Assembly: GCA_035235625.1 (NCBI GenBank)
Contig: CP141148.1
Location: 5,389,001 to 5,453,000, forward strand
DNA: 64,000 nt
Source: Saururus chinensis
Lineage: Eukaryota > Streptophyta > Magnoliopsida > Piperales > Saururaceae
Direction of reading: 5' to 3'
The position numbers and the translations under genes were made by a program. Positions 1 to 11,849 of the stretch are shown piece by piece; within the stretch, counting starts at the first letter, position 1, and the number at the start of each line of letters is the position of its first letter. The notes below the pieces were generated by a model that did no database searches, was not told the DNA's origin, and saw nothing but the letters and a program-made list of their open reading frames with translations.

Positions 1-314
1 CTCAATTTTAGACAATCATCTCAAACCGATCAGAATTAATATTAAACTACAGAAAAGCATTTAAACAAAATGAATTCAAACTAGTTTAAAATTACAATAA
101 AATTTTATAAAAATAGGATAAATCAAGTTTAATATTAAAACTTATAAAAAATGAAATTAAACCTTATTAAAATTACAATTAATAACTTTTAACCCCCAAA
201 TCAAGTTAAACCGATAATTTAAGCAAAACCACACAATATTACATAATTAAATAGAAATTAAATTGGGTTGGAGTTAGAGATCTTGCACATCATTTAACTT
301 AAAAACATCCAACT
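1..314. other. AT-rich intergenic sequence
   Basis: A strongly A/T-biased stretch with short runs of A and T. I see no open reading frame of substance, no tRNA-like fold and no terminal repeat. Confidence 0.5.
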
Positions 315-778
315 AAGAATATGAGGATGTGGGGATATGTTTAAGTTTTCATGACATGGAATATGCATGCTATCAACAAGCAAATACCCATTGTCATGCT
401 CTTACCATGTGAAATAGGAATCACTCAACTACATGAGCATAAGCCCCTCCTGGCCATGTGGTCAAAGGGTTCTTCTATATGAAATGGTTGGTCTATGAGA
501 TAAATCTCTAAATAGTTATGATAGTATTTGTCTCATTGACAAATATTTGACTGAACTATCAGAAGTATCTAAACATTTGTCCCATAGACCAACCATTACA
601 TATTTCCCTTTGACCGCATGCCCGGGACAAGGCTGGCCGGGGGGGGCTGCTCATGCCAATGTAGCTTACATATTCTTAGGCTGCATGGGAAAAGCATGAC
701 AAATGGTGCTTGCTAGTTAACAATATGAATATTCCATGTCATGAAAACCTAAACACATGGCCACAACCTCATATTCTT
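315..778. mobile_element. Foldback (long inverted-repeat) MITE-like element
   Basis: The left arm starts AAGAATATGAGG at 315 and runs past ATGGTTGGTCTATGAG near 484. Its reverse complement is read back from about 555 to CATATTCTT at 778. Almost the whole element is palindromic, with the centre near 535. Matching landmarks are TTTTCATGACATGGAATAT on the left against ATATTCCATGTCATGAAAA on the right, and the GGTCAAAGGG/CCCTTTGACC pair. The arms differ by scattered substitutions and a short G run in the right arm. I found no convincing target-site duplication, so the superfamily is unassigned. It contains no coding region. Confidence 0.75.
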
Positions 779-1070
779 TTCTCGGACTTTTTAGGCTGAA
801 TGTTACATATCTCATTTTTTCCTTATTTATTTTAGGCCCACATCACTATGAAGGAAATAAAGTTTCTAATTGATGCCCACCATAAGAAGTTTTTGTATGC
901 ATAAAAAAACTTTAAACATTAGTATGTAGTTCATAAAGTTCAAGTTTTTTAGTTTTTAGTTTTTCATTTTTCAGATCTAATTTTTTATTTTTATATTTTT
1001 TTTAATTTTTTAGTTTTTATAAGAGGAAAGAGAAGGAGAGGAGTTGAAGACAAAAGAGGAGGCAAAGAAT
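779..1070. other. AT-rich spacer
   Basis: T-rich stretch with poly(T)/poly(A) tracts followed by a purine-rich segment (about 1020-1070) leading into the tandem array. No gene or structured element recognised. Confidence 0.4.
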
Positions 1071-2180
1071 GGGGGGGGGTTCATTTTTAAAAAAAATTGG
1101 CGCTGGTAAAAAATGAGATTTTTAAATGGCTTTGAACCAATTTTCCATTTTACCATCACATGTTTCAATTTTCCAATTTTCTTGTTTTTGCGATAGGGAA
1201 GTTACACCATAGTAGTTATTTAATCTTCAAATCATAGTGAAATATTAAGATGATAAGGAGGAGGAGTTGAAACAATTATGAAGATTTAAACAACGCATAA
1301 AATTGGCCACGGAGGAGGAGGATGTCGTTGAGGAAGTAAAGGTGACACGGAGGAGACTTGGTCAAAGATTTTTCGTCTTGTTGTGGATAGATAAACTCCT
1401 ACTATATTTCTCATTGGAGGTCTATGAAGGTTTAGGGTTGGGGGGGGTTCATTTTTTAAAAAAAATGGTGCTGGTAAAAAATGAGATTTTTAAATGGCTT
1501 TAAACCAATTTTCCATTTTACCAACACATGTTTCAATATTCCAATTTTCTTGTTTTTGCGATAGGGAAGTTACACCATAATAGTTATTTATTCTTCAAAT
1601 CATAGTGAAATATTAAGATGAGAACGAGGAGGAGTTGAAACAATTATGAAGATTTAAACAACGCGTAAAATCAGCCCCAGAGGATTTTGATGTCATTGAG
1701 GAAGTAAAGGTGACATGGAGGAGACTTGGTCAAAGATTTTTTTATCCTGTTGTGGATAAATAAACTCCTACTATATTTCTCATTGGATGTCTATGAATGT
1801 TTAGGGTTTAGAGGGGGGGGGGGGTCATTTTAAAAAAAAATTGGTGCTGGTAAAAAATGAGATTTTTAAGTGGCTTTAAACCAATTTTCCATTTTACCAT
1901 CACATGTTTTAATATTCTAATTTTCTTGTTTTTGCAATAGGGACATTACACCATAGTAGTTATTTAATCTTTAAATCATAGTGAAATATTAAGATAAGAA
2001 TAAGGAGGAGTTGAAACAATTATGAAGATTTAAACAATGCCTAAAATCGGCCGTGGAGGAGGAGGAGGATGTCGTTGAAGAAGTAAAGGTGACAGAGGAG
2101 ACTTGGTCTTAAGATTTTTTATCTTGTTGTGGATAGATAAACTCTTGCTATATTTCTCACTGGGGTCTATGAAAGTTTAT
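1071..2180. repeat. Tandem array, three copies of a ~370-bp unit
   Basis: Three head-to-tail units begin with G runs at about 1071, 1440 and 1813. Each contains in order: GGTGCTGGTAAAAAATGAG, ATTTTTAAATGGCTTT, GCGATAGGGA or a close variant, GAAACAATTATGAAGATTT, a GAGGAGGA tract and TGTGGATA(G/A)ATAAACTC. The spacing is about 369-373 bp. Copies differ by scattered substitutions and by G-run and A-run lengths. A short acidic reading frame (1303-1503) lies within unit 1 and runs into unit 2. It is not maintained in the other units, so I do not call a gene. Confidence 0.85.
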
Positions 2181-5100
2181 AAGTATAGATGGTAGCCGCA
2201 TCTTTTTATGTCACTTGATTAGAAATTGGCTCGTGCTAAAGTTTATTTGGATAAATAAAATATTAATAATTAAGTTACAAAATAAATATATCAATTAACT
2301 CGTTTACGAGTCTAGTTTTCCTCTACTTTTTATCCTGTCGTCGTAAAAGCTAGCTAAAAAGAGATGGAATATCTTGGTTCCCTGGATAAACAAGGTTCAT
2401 CTCCTCAAGGATATTAGAGGACAAAAGAGAAGTTGTCCATTCATAGCCTTACATGGGCCTGGTCATCATTAATATTGATAGAGACGATGACAAATAAGCA
2501 TCTGGTGGTATGAACTTACTTAAACAACGGACCTTGCTGTTCCATTGAATCATCATCATTCAGAGTAGTTCCAAGATCACAATCTGGGTGTCTATCAAAA
2601 TCAGTAAGATGACAACTACAGGCTTCTTAGCCCTTAGCAGATAATATCAAGCTGGGCAAACTGAAAGTTTAACTCGCTGATTGACACCAGTGGACCATAG
2701 AGTCAATGAGCCATCCAATTACCAAGACAAACAAATATACTCTTTTTCCATCCATTTTATTAGCCATATATGGAATGCACATAATTAGGAAATTAATGTG
2801 AGATCCACCACCTGAAAAGAGCTTTCACCCGGTCACCCCTTTGTGGTGGGCAGCATATTGGATTATTATTCCTGAATCCTGATGTCTGCAACATATCTTG
2901 ACCGGCCCAAGGAATCAAATATCTGCTTGCAGAAGTTGAACGATTTGCCTTTGGATTCTGAGGGGCCGGCCACTGGAGTTGGCACAATGCTTCCTGAACA
3001 CAATTGGAGTTGGGTCTTCTCAGCTTTCTTTCCTCTAGGCTTTAGTGGAAAAAGGCCCCTGACAAGTGAACAGCAGCTGGCTTCTCTGACAGTGTTCATC
3101 TGCTTTTATGACTTGGGTATGTCTTCTTTCCCAAGGCATTGAGGCTGTTGAATCGAATGAAAGGCTTTATGAGAAAATTCCATTTGTAGAGTTTTTCTTC
3201 TATAAACTCACCAACCAGATAGAGAAATTTAATTTCAAACTTAGAAGGGCTATTTTAGATTTGTCAAAACTTACCCAACCTTTTTACCCTACATGAACCC
3301 AACCTGCATAATTTGACCCAAACTATGAATACAAGGGTCTAATAGGGTAATACCCCGCCTAGCCTGTTTATCTAACGTGCATTTTTTTTATTATTTTCTA
3401 GACCCACCTCAATTTGTAAGAAGATTAAAAATACTTAACTAGCAACTTTTATGGGATTATATATTATGGTGTTGGATGTATGTCTTATGATCGTAACTTG
3501 TGAGACATTTCTCATAATATTGAGTTTTTTGTTTTGTTATGGTATTAGACATGTCTTTTTGGTACTTGGAGTTGTTAATGTCACTTAACCCCAAGTAAAT
3601 ATACACAAAATACACTCAATATTTGTTTAAAATGTGAATAATATATAATTATTGGAATAATATTTTGTTACTTGCGTAACCCAACCCGACTTAAGTAGAA
3701 TTAAGATTTGCATGTTTAACAATTTAAATTAATAGGGTCATGTCTCGACCCAATCCTTTTAAGATTAGGGTAAGGCTGACCCAACCAATTTGATCCGACC
3801 TGACTTTTTTTAGAGCCCTAGCTATTTCACCGATATTTTGCATAATCTAGCATGCTCAGCGAGGAGGCAATGTTGGAGGTTCTATTTGGAATTAACATTG
3901 ATAGAATTTGGCCCTAAGTGTTTATGTTTAATTTAATTCTAATTGTTATTAGTCTAATTGGATGAAAACACTGGAAGGGAATTTGTTGCAATAAAAATCA
4001 ACATACACCCTACAGTCAATTCTTCTTATTTTATTGGCATGTGATCAGTAGATGCCCTGTAAGTGACCTAATCCTCCTTTAGCGCAGGAGACAAGATGAT
4101 TCGCCAAATACTAGCAGATATGGAAAACAATAACTTGACACAAGATGCAGCAAGAAGGAACACTTGCATATAAATCTCCACTTGGTGATAGAAACTGAGA
4201 ATATGCTTAACAGGTTCATGTTATCTAAACTAAACAAGTGCAAGTGACATGAATTCTCTTATGGATTTTTTGGGGAAAAAATGCATCTCCTCAAGGATTA
4301 TTTTGATAGTCAATGCCAAGTGGGCACATATATAAACCAGCATGTGACATACACGATTAATGTTCCATTAAGTTAGCAATGTGAACTAAATAGTTCTTGG
4401 GGTTCTCATTGACGAAACTTTGTAATTATTCCCCGGCAAAGTTAATGAGGTAGATAAGATTGGGGGTCTGGTCTTGATCATTCAAGGCTCTACCCATGTC
4501 GTTTGGTATCAACTATCAACCCTTTTAGAGACTTAACAGTGAAAAGATGCCAGCTTTTGGAAATTTCAAACATGACGAACATCAGTCAATCTGTGTAAAT
4601 TGTTTATGCGTTTTGTGCCTAGTCTTTGAAGCTATAAAGTTGATTTTAGGTCTAATAAGCTTTGAAAAACCATAGATTTCACGCTATCTATTGGAAGTGA
4701 TCTTTCGAGAAGATATATGCAGGGACATTCACGTGGATATCTATCAGCTAATATTCGAATTCTTAAAAGGCATGTCAATTAGCAAACGCTTAGCACTGCC
4801 CCCTTAGGGATTAAATCGCGTGTGCACATATTAACGGGCCTCTTGTTAATATGTATGTTTGGTTGAGTCAGAATCATTAATTAGTCGATTCACTAACAAG
4901 TTAAGCTTTTAGGAGAAATGATTCACTAACATAGTATCACACACACATATATATATATTGAGATAGAGAGAGACTCACATTTCTCTTTGCCAAAAAAAAA
5001 AACTCACATTTCTAGAACGAAAATATTTTCAAACTAGTTTCATGACCAGAGCTCATCATCATGCTACGTGGGGCTCTTAGTATTGTACATGAAGGCGAAC

Positions 5101-5552
5101 ACAAACTTTATGTAGCATGTTAGACTAGACAATAGTATGTATTTACCTCCATATACTATGCTATGATCCTCATGTAACATGGTCGCAATATTTTGTAGTA
5201 GAGATTGGTTAGGCTAGACGCATCCTTTCTAGAACATACTGGATCTGTTAGACTAATGCACACCAATTTTCACTCACTTAATTGTCCAATATATAGTGTA
5301 GATTCATGTAGCACTCACTCCGTATAACATTAATTGCATTATTTGGTCTTTCAAAATGAAGTAAAATAAAAATATTTTAATTTATTTTAAAAAACTAAAT
5401 AAAGCTATTAATATTAGATAGAGGAAATATATGTTTTTTAAGGGGCTGGTTGACATCCCTTTTAAAAAATAAAAAGATTTCCTTATGAGTGCAAAATATC
5501 ATATTACGAGGGAAATTTTTTTTCTCCTACAACCCTTGTCACAAGGAAAGTT
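2181..5552. other. Intergenic region with decayed repeat sequence
   Basis: Mostly AT-rich, with no gene I can name. A gene-like reading frame (2882-3142) is listed separately. Around 3290-3370 and 3680-3810 are ACCCAACC/GACCC-type phrases of the sort common in decayed plant hAT-like or LTR repeats. A short CA/TA/GA microsatellite lies near 4940-4975. A remnant resembling the inner part of a Stowaway-like element (TTTCAAAATGAAGTAAAAT) occurs near 5350. Confidence 0.4.
2882..3142 (+). other. Unrecognised 86-codon open frame, possible gene fragment
   Basis: An 86-residue frame runs from an ATG at 2882. Composition is not obviously low-complexity: it contains LPLDSEGPATGVGTMLPEHN and then an aromatic stretch (WSWVFSAFFPLGF). 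It lies in a locally GC-richer island (about 2800-3130) inside AT-rich sequence. I do not recognise the family and see no splice partners. It could be an exon fragment captured by a transposon, the remains of a gene, or chance. A frame on the opposite strand also overlaps it, so the coding call is weak. Confidence 0.2.
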
Positions 5553-6658
5553 AGGGGTCGTTTGGGTACTGAATTAATTCAGTAGTGAATTAATTTAATA
5601 ATAAATTAATTCAAAAAATTTACCATTGAATGTGAATTACGTTTGGTAAGAGAATTTGTTAGAATAAATTTTAGATGTCATGTCAAACTCAATTTTAAAA
5701 CTTTAAATTAATATAACTCTCTCTCTCTCGAACTCAGATATGTATGTTCTTTGTACTATTATGCTTCTAAATTTGAGCTCTATTAAACAAGATCCTACAA
5801 GGGTAGTTAATTTTGAACTTTCAAAATGGGCCCTACCTAATGGCACATTTTTTTAGGCTCAAATTAATATGAAAGATAACTAATGAAAAATAATAAAATT
5901 TATAATTTTTAAAACAGGGACTAAGAGACTGAATTGACTAAATCACCTTATGAGGTGATTCAATAATTCATGCTAATTTAGGGGCTATTTGGGTACTAAA
6001 TCATGAGAAGATTCAGTCGATTTAGCACTGAATTTTTAGAATCTTGTTTGTGTACAGAAGCTGCGCTGAATTTAAAATTTAGTACTGAAGTTAGATTCAG
6101 GCAGTTTCAAGCCTGAATCGGCCTGAATCACTAAATCACTTCATGTCAATTCAGTCTCCTAATCACCGTTTTAAAAATTACAGAGTCTATATTTTTCAAT
6201 AGTTATCGTTCATATCGATTTGAGCCTTGATAAACATGCCATATAGGTAGGGCCCACTTTAAAAATTTAAAATTGCCTGCCCTTGTGGGATCTTGTTTGA
6301 TAGAGCTTGAATTTAAAAGCGTAATGGTACGAAGAACATGCATATCTGAGTTCGAGAGAGAAAGTATATTAGTTTAAAGTTTTAAAATTATGTTTGATGT
6401 GACATCTGAATTTATTCTAACAAATTTTTTATCCAAACATAATTCAATTTTAGCGGTGAATTTTTTGAATTAATTCGTTACTAAATTAATTCAGCACCCA
6501 AGCGACCCCTTAGACTTGAAACGGCCTTAATCTAACTTCAATTTTGAATTTTTAATTATGCGCAGCTTCTACATGTAAATAGGATTCCAAAAATTCAATA
6601 CTGAATATAGGCTGAATCGACTGAATCTTTTGACGATTCAGTACCCAAACAACTCCTT
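5553..6658. mobile_element. Compound MITE: two interleaved long inverted repeats (X-Y-X'-Y')
   Basis: X is about 5553-5980 and opens GGGGTCGTTTGGGTACTGAA. X' is about 6119-6511, its reverse complement, and closes with CACCCAAGCGACCCC. Y is about 5981-6118 and opens GGGGCTATTTGGGTACTAAA. Y' is about 6512-6658, the reverse complement of Y, and closes GTACCCAAACAACTCC. All four ends share a GGG-N-N-N-TTTGGGTACTRAAT-like terminal motif. This indicates copies of one non-autonomous DNA transposon family (ends look hAT-like) inserted in or beside one another in opposite orientation. Internal landmarks also match, for example AAACAAGATCCTACAAGGG in X against CCCTTGTGGGATCTTGTTT in X'. No coding content. 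Confidence 0.75.
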
Positions 6659-8793
6659 CGAGTGAAAAAATACTTTGGTGTTTTTTCTTTCATTTTCAAA
6701 GGAGTTACCAACCCTTGAATACTAATGTCAGCAGAAAAGCTACATACAAACAAGGACAAATATACATGGGGGGCCACATAAAGACACACTTGTGCAATCC
6801 AGTTACAAATACAAAAAAATATATAGTTACGTACTCCAATTACAAATACAAAATTATTAAAAGTTAATAGCAAGGACATGCAAACCAAACACTCAAAACC
6901 CAACCAAGGTGAATCAAACCAACCAACAGGGACATCACTTCAGTGCCACCACCAAAGGGCTGAACAAAGACCGATTGAAAACCAAAACCATGCTTGTTTT
7001 TCTTCTATTGTTATATTTTCTGTCCTAAATTAATAATTTTATTTGGTAAAAAAAATTATATAATATTAATAATTCTATTTTACTCAATTTAAGTACTTAA
7101 AAAAATATATCATAATTATATTTTTATTTCTCGTAGGTGCAGATTTCACTATTCAATAAAAATTATCTTATTTTTTAAAATATATATAACTAATAAAATA
7201 GGTTGGAACGAGCATTTATCTATTACTAAATTGTCCCGCTATGCAATGCATGGCAGATAGGAGGAGAGACTAGACGAGGGACATAAATTAGAGGGGAAGT
7301 ACTGGGGCTCGTCAGGCAGCAGAAGACAAAGCGGTGACAGCTGCAGTAAAGAGTCTGTTTCTCTTCCGAAGTACACCAAGATCTACAAAATCTCCGGCTT
7401 GTCTCCCCTCCTCTGCAACCACAAGCTGTATTGACCGAACAGTACCAGAGCATGGTGCCTTGGCCTACCCCAGTGGCACATTGGTACTTCCGCGAATATA
7501 ATACCCATTGCATTTGGCCAAGAACTAGGTCCACTACTTACCACAAAATGACAAAAATTTAAAAATACCTCTTATCCGTAGTACTGTAATCAATGTCAAG
7601 TTTGATACATATATCCTTTGTATCAAGACAACAGGGAGGGCCACGGCCAACTATCATGTTTTTGCCTCCGACCAGCATCTCCTTGATCAGATTTTCTATC
7701 CTTGGCATTGAGAAGGGTAAATTACCGAATAAGCCGCTGATCGCGCAACTACATGCGCTAGTGTGTACATCGTTGATCCTCAAAATCTACGATATATTCG
7801 ATATATAAAGTAGGAGTAAATCCTACGTGATAAAGTACTCAATAATTTATCCCTTACATAAGATGGACCTTGTAGGTATTTCAACTCCTAGGAGGATTCA
7901 ATGGACAACTCGACCAGACACACAGGTTACATATGATCTTGACCACTTTGTCTCCATAGAAAAGCATCAAATTGGAAAGAGACCGATAGTTTTGGGTCGA
8001 TGTTGTCATAGTCACGGAATACCCTGGTCTGCCTCCGGCCTCTTTCAAAGTGACCCATATTAGTCCTACTTGACCAAATTAGGCATGTATTGGCGCAGTC
8101 AATTGAGTTTCCCTAGTCCAACGACCATCCAAGTGAATGAATCAATGCATTAACATAGTGTTTAATTTTACTAAAATACAAGTGGGTTGTGTTCTTTAAC
8201 TAATCCCCATCCGATAATTGACTCATTTTCTGCTAATTTGAAAACTTATTCTAATGTGGACCTTAATGAACGTTCAGGTCAGGCTGCTCAGTCCTTTTCT
8301 ACCAGACAACTCTTCATATTATAGAAAACATGTTTGCCTACAAAGGGTAACGGGTATTTAGGGTAGCAGACATGGTTGCTTCTTTCCACTAAAATAATGC
8401 TCTTATTCTATCTTCTATCATTCTATGTATTATGCTAGTTTAATCAAATCAACTTAGCCACTTAGGGTAGGGTTTAACTATCCCCCATGTGACAATTTAG
8501 ATTTGGAAGGGACAATACTTGGGATTATGACTTAATGGTGATTAGAATACCTGATCAAAAGGGTGTCTTCCTAGTTACAGCTGTCTGGTTGTTCAATTAA
8601 CGTCTATCCTTCTAGTTATCTTATTCAAGAATGTTCGTCAAGTCATGATCTCTTTGATGTCTAATACAGGGCAAGGGCAGGTGGGACTGTGCAAGAGGTA
8701 CTATTGAAACTTATGTCATTCTTACTGAATGTAAAAAATCTGTTTAGAAGAAGAGTCCTATTTATATAAGCCCGGCTTCACTTACTACCGTGT
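6659..8793. other. Intergenic region, no gene recognised
   Basis: Mixed sequence. Around 7010-7200 is an AT-rich patch of a family seen again near 10.6, 12.1-12.4 and 57.9 kb (short TTAATAATTYTATTT-like phrases). Short open frames at 7226-8063 on both strands show no domain or motif I can recognise. Confidence 0.4.
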
Positions 8794-8887
8794 GAGCCGA
8801 TGTATATCGTGTCATCGGATTTCAGTTTAATGGTAGGGCTGAGCCGATGCATATCGTGTCATCGGATTTCAGTTTAATGGTAGGGCA
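8794..8887. repeat. 47-bp tandem duplication
   Basis: Two adjacent copies start GAGCCGATG at 8794 and 8841, each containing ATCGTGTCATCGGATTTCAG and ending TTTAATGGTAGGG. They differ at very few positions (for example GATGTA against GATGCA). Slippage or a local duplication; function unknown. Confidence 0.85.
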
Positions 8888-9388
8888 TATGTGATTGAAT
8901 CATTTAATGCACCTTTAAATTGAAATCCGATAGCTCATGATACTTAGGCTCAAATGGTTGCACATGAGCTTAGGTTTATATTAATTTTTTTTCTTTAAAA
9001 AAATAAATTAAATTAAATTAGTGAGAAATATTATTATTTAATTAATCTCAAATCTTTTCGCTATCACTAAACATAGACTACTAATGTTGATATGACTCCA
9101 TATTTACCAAACCAATTTATTTCCAAACAACCCTAATTCGCTTCTTGCCTCTTAAAATTCTCATATGACAAAACCCTAAAAGGGCTATTAAAAATGCTAT
9201 ATACGCTTCGAGTGTACAATGAAGGTCTACGGCTCGTGTATTAGCATCCTCCACAGGGGCACACACTTAAAAACAAGCATTACACAAACATCCGTAGGCT
9301 ACAAGCATATGTAACATTGCTCAACGTCATGCCCCTCTCGAGTCTCATGCCCCAATCACATTTCCCTCTCGCCTTCGACCCTCTATGC
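8888..9388. other. Intergenic sequence
   Basis: AT-rich spacer. A phrase around 8930-9000 (TTAGGCTC, then TTTATATTAATTTTTTT) resembles one near 59150-59190, suggesting a dispersed repeat. No gene recognised. Confidence 0.35.
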
Positions 9389-9690
9389 CCTCCCCATAAA
9401 AACCCTAATCACGCCCCTTTGGGCGGAGAAAATTTTAGGTGTGTGTTGCACACTAAGTTGGCAATGCATTTGACTACTTTTAGGTATGTGTGTGTTGCAC
9501 ACCAAGTTGGTGGTGTATTTGACTACTTTTAGGTGTGTGACCTCCCCATAAAAACCCTAATCATGCCCCTTTGGGCTGAGAAAATTTTAGGTGTGTGTTG
9601 CACACCAAGTTGGCAATGTATTTGACTATTTTTAGGTATGTGTGTGTTGCACACCAAAGTTGGTTGTGTATTTGACTATGTATTCATAGA
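9389..9690. repeat. 152-bp tandem duplication with nested ~60-bp subrepeats
   Basis: Two units begin CCTCCCCATAAAAACCCTAA at about 9389 and 9541. Inside each unit the phrase GTGTGTTGCACACCAAGTTGG (one base may vary) followed by TATTTGACTA occurs twice. This gives a two-level repeat: a long unit containing two shorter units. A further decayed copy (GTGCATTGCACACC) follows near 9705-9720. The GTGTTGCACAC core is itself nearly palindromic. Confidence 0.85.
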
Positions 9691-11755
9691 AGAAAAAATT
9701 ATTCAGTGTGCATTGCACACCCCATTAATCGTATATTTTACTATTTAATGCATAACTCATCAATATAATTGTAAGACATAAAAGCAATAAACAGTTATAA
9801 ATATTAATAAGTCATTTTATAAATCGTGAAATACATAATCAACACGGTGAGCGACGCACACTAAAAAAAATTCTCCCGTAGAAGAGCCAAGATGAAGATC
9901 AAAGTGTGATCAAAGTGGTCCACATGGCTTGCCACATTGCACCTCGAGGGTCGCACTCTTGGGAGTGGGGTCCGCGCCTCTTCATGTCTTTTGGTCATTT
10001 CATGAATTCTAATGGGACAAAATTTTGGCACAAGATCATCAAAGCACGATTGGCACTATTAATGAATTCATCAGTTGCATAAACTATGTGCTCTGGGCCC
10101 CACTAATTTGGGGATAATAACAATATCATGTCACTTTAATCATTGATAAAGACTTAAATGGCAACGGTTACCCTAACGAGATAAACCAACGGTCAGGATT
10201 GATTGAAGGGAGGGAAAAGTGCAGGGCCCGCGGGGCTACGAAGGGTTCACATGTAAATACGAGATGGAGAAGGTACGGGAACAGCCGCCGTTGTCGGGCA
10301 CGTGGCAGGATCCCATAGGTTGGAGATGTACTGCTCGGGCGGCGCCTTTTTCGCCACGTAGCAAACTTCCTGGCGGCAGTTACCGGTGCGAGTAAACTGC
10401 AGGATGCCCATACATCCATCCAACCATGTCCATCAGCCATCACCCATGCATAGCGGTTACACATGAGATTATTTCACTTACCTCCCCAGCATTATGTAAA
10501 TTATTATTTTCAGATGCATTACTTAAAAAATCACATTGTTAAAAAACAGAGCTCATTTTGTATTCTTCCATCTAATATTAATAGTTACATCTGGGAAAAA
10601 AAAGTGGCATTTATTGAATAGTTAAACTCACATTTAAGAGAAAGAAAAATAATTTTATGATATTTTTTTCAAGTACAGACCATTTAAATAAAATAAAATA
10701 AAATTATTATGATAAAATTATTTTTTTTGTCAAATGAAGCTATTAACTTAAGACAAATAGAGTATTTTTTTATTTTTATTAAGTACATGAGAAAAGTAAA
10801 GGGAATATACTAAGTAGGGGTTAAAAGGATAGGATCCTTCACTAAAATTAACTTTGGAAGGGACCCTGAAAATATTTGGTCACTAGGTAGATCCCAGTAC
10901 AAACAAAATTGTAAGCCTGTAGTTAAAATGTTCATTTAGGTACAAGTTTCTCCTTAGATTGGGCATTGAGGTGGCCTTAATATGAATGTGGAGTTACACT
11001 GAGCCATAGAAGTTCCTTTAAAAATGATCATTTTTTCCTTACCATGTGTGTAGAGGAACATGTGGGTCTTTTCATCTACTCATGCATAAAAACCACTTGT
11101 TATAAATATCAAATTTATATATTCACTTTATTTTATGGAAATGATGTTATCTTAGCCATGGATTTATAATATAAGTTTATTTTATTTATAATCTAAGGGT
11201 ACATTGTTGCACCAATGGGGAAATACATTATAGTTACACAACCCTACAGTAAAAAACTTCAAAAGTTGGGGGGCCGTGGCCCCATCTAACCCCCTACTCT
11301 ATCCCCAATCCATATCGGATTTTTAAAACAATAAATATTAACTCATATTAAATGCTAATCAACATTATTAAAGTTAGGTAGGAGTATCTTGCTCTCCCTT
11401 GTTCAAAGGAAACTCTCTCATTATTTTAGAAAAAAAATATATTTATTTAATTGTGTTGATGTATCCTACACTGAATTATTGAATCTGTTAAATAAAATTT
11501 TATTTTTAAAATTTAATTAGATATAAAAAAGTAAGTTTTACATGATAATAAAGACTTTGCTTTTTTATATTTAATCAAAACTTACAAGTATTATTTTGTT
11601 TTATTAGACACGTTGGTGTACAAAAATTAATTTTATTATTTAAAATTAATATTTTAGTTGAGTAAGATTGCAATAAATGAAAAGAATATAAAGAAGTTTT
11701 ATATAAATAAGGTGGAGAAAGAGCCAAAATGTTTGGGTGTCGGCGTATGCATCAT

Positions 11756-11757
<2 letters not shown>
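9691..11757. other. Intergenic region with a GC-rich island
   Basis: Mostly AT-rich. An isolated GC-rich patch at about 10200-10460 contains a G-box/ABRE-like CACGTGGC near 10300 and a second CCACGTAG near 10355. A 98-codon minus-strand frame crosses it but has no recognisable motif. The patch could be a detached promoter or exon fragment. An AT-rich repeat patch lies at about 10560-10790. Confidence 0.4.

Positions 11758-11841
<84 letters not shown>
11758..11841. repeat. (TA)n microsatellite, about 40 repeats
   Basis: An uninterrupted alternating T/A tract of roughly 80 bases. It produces a spurious IYIY frame in translation. Such tracts are length-polymorphic and can extrude as cruciforms. 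Confidence 0.95.

Positions 11842-11849
<8 letters not shown>

Noticed and set aside
1303-1503. 66-codon acidic reading frame
   Set aside because: Lies in the 370-bp tandem array, uses a non-ATG start and is not preserved in the other two copies.
7226-8063. Cluster of 70-100 codon frames on both strands
   Set aside because: No motif, no splice structure, overlapping frames on opposite strands; probably chance in repeat-like DNA.
10168-10464. 98-codon minus-strand frame
   Set aside because: Explained by local GC richness lowering stop frequency; no recognisable domain.
11658-11843. Frame ending in repeated Ile-Tyr
   Set aside because: Translation of the (TA)n microsatellite.
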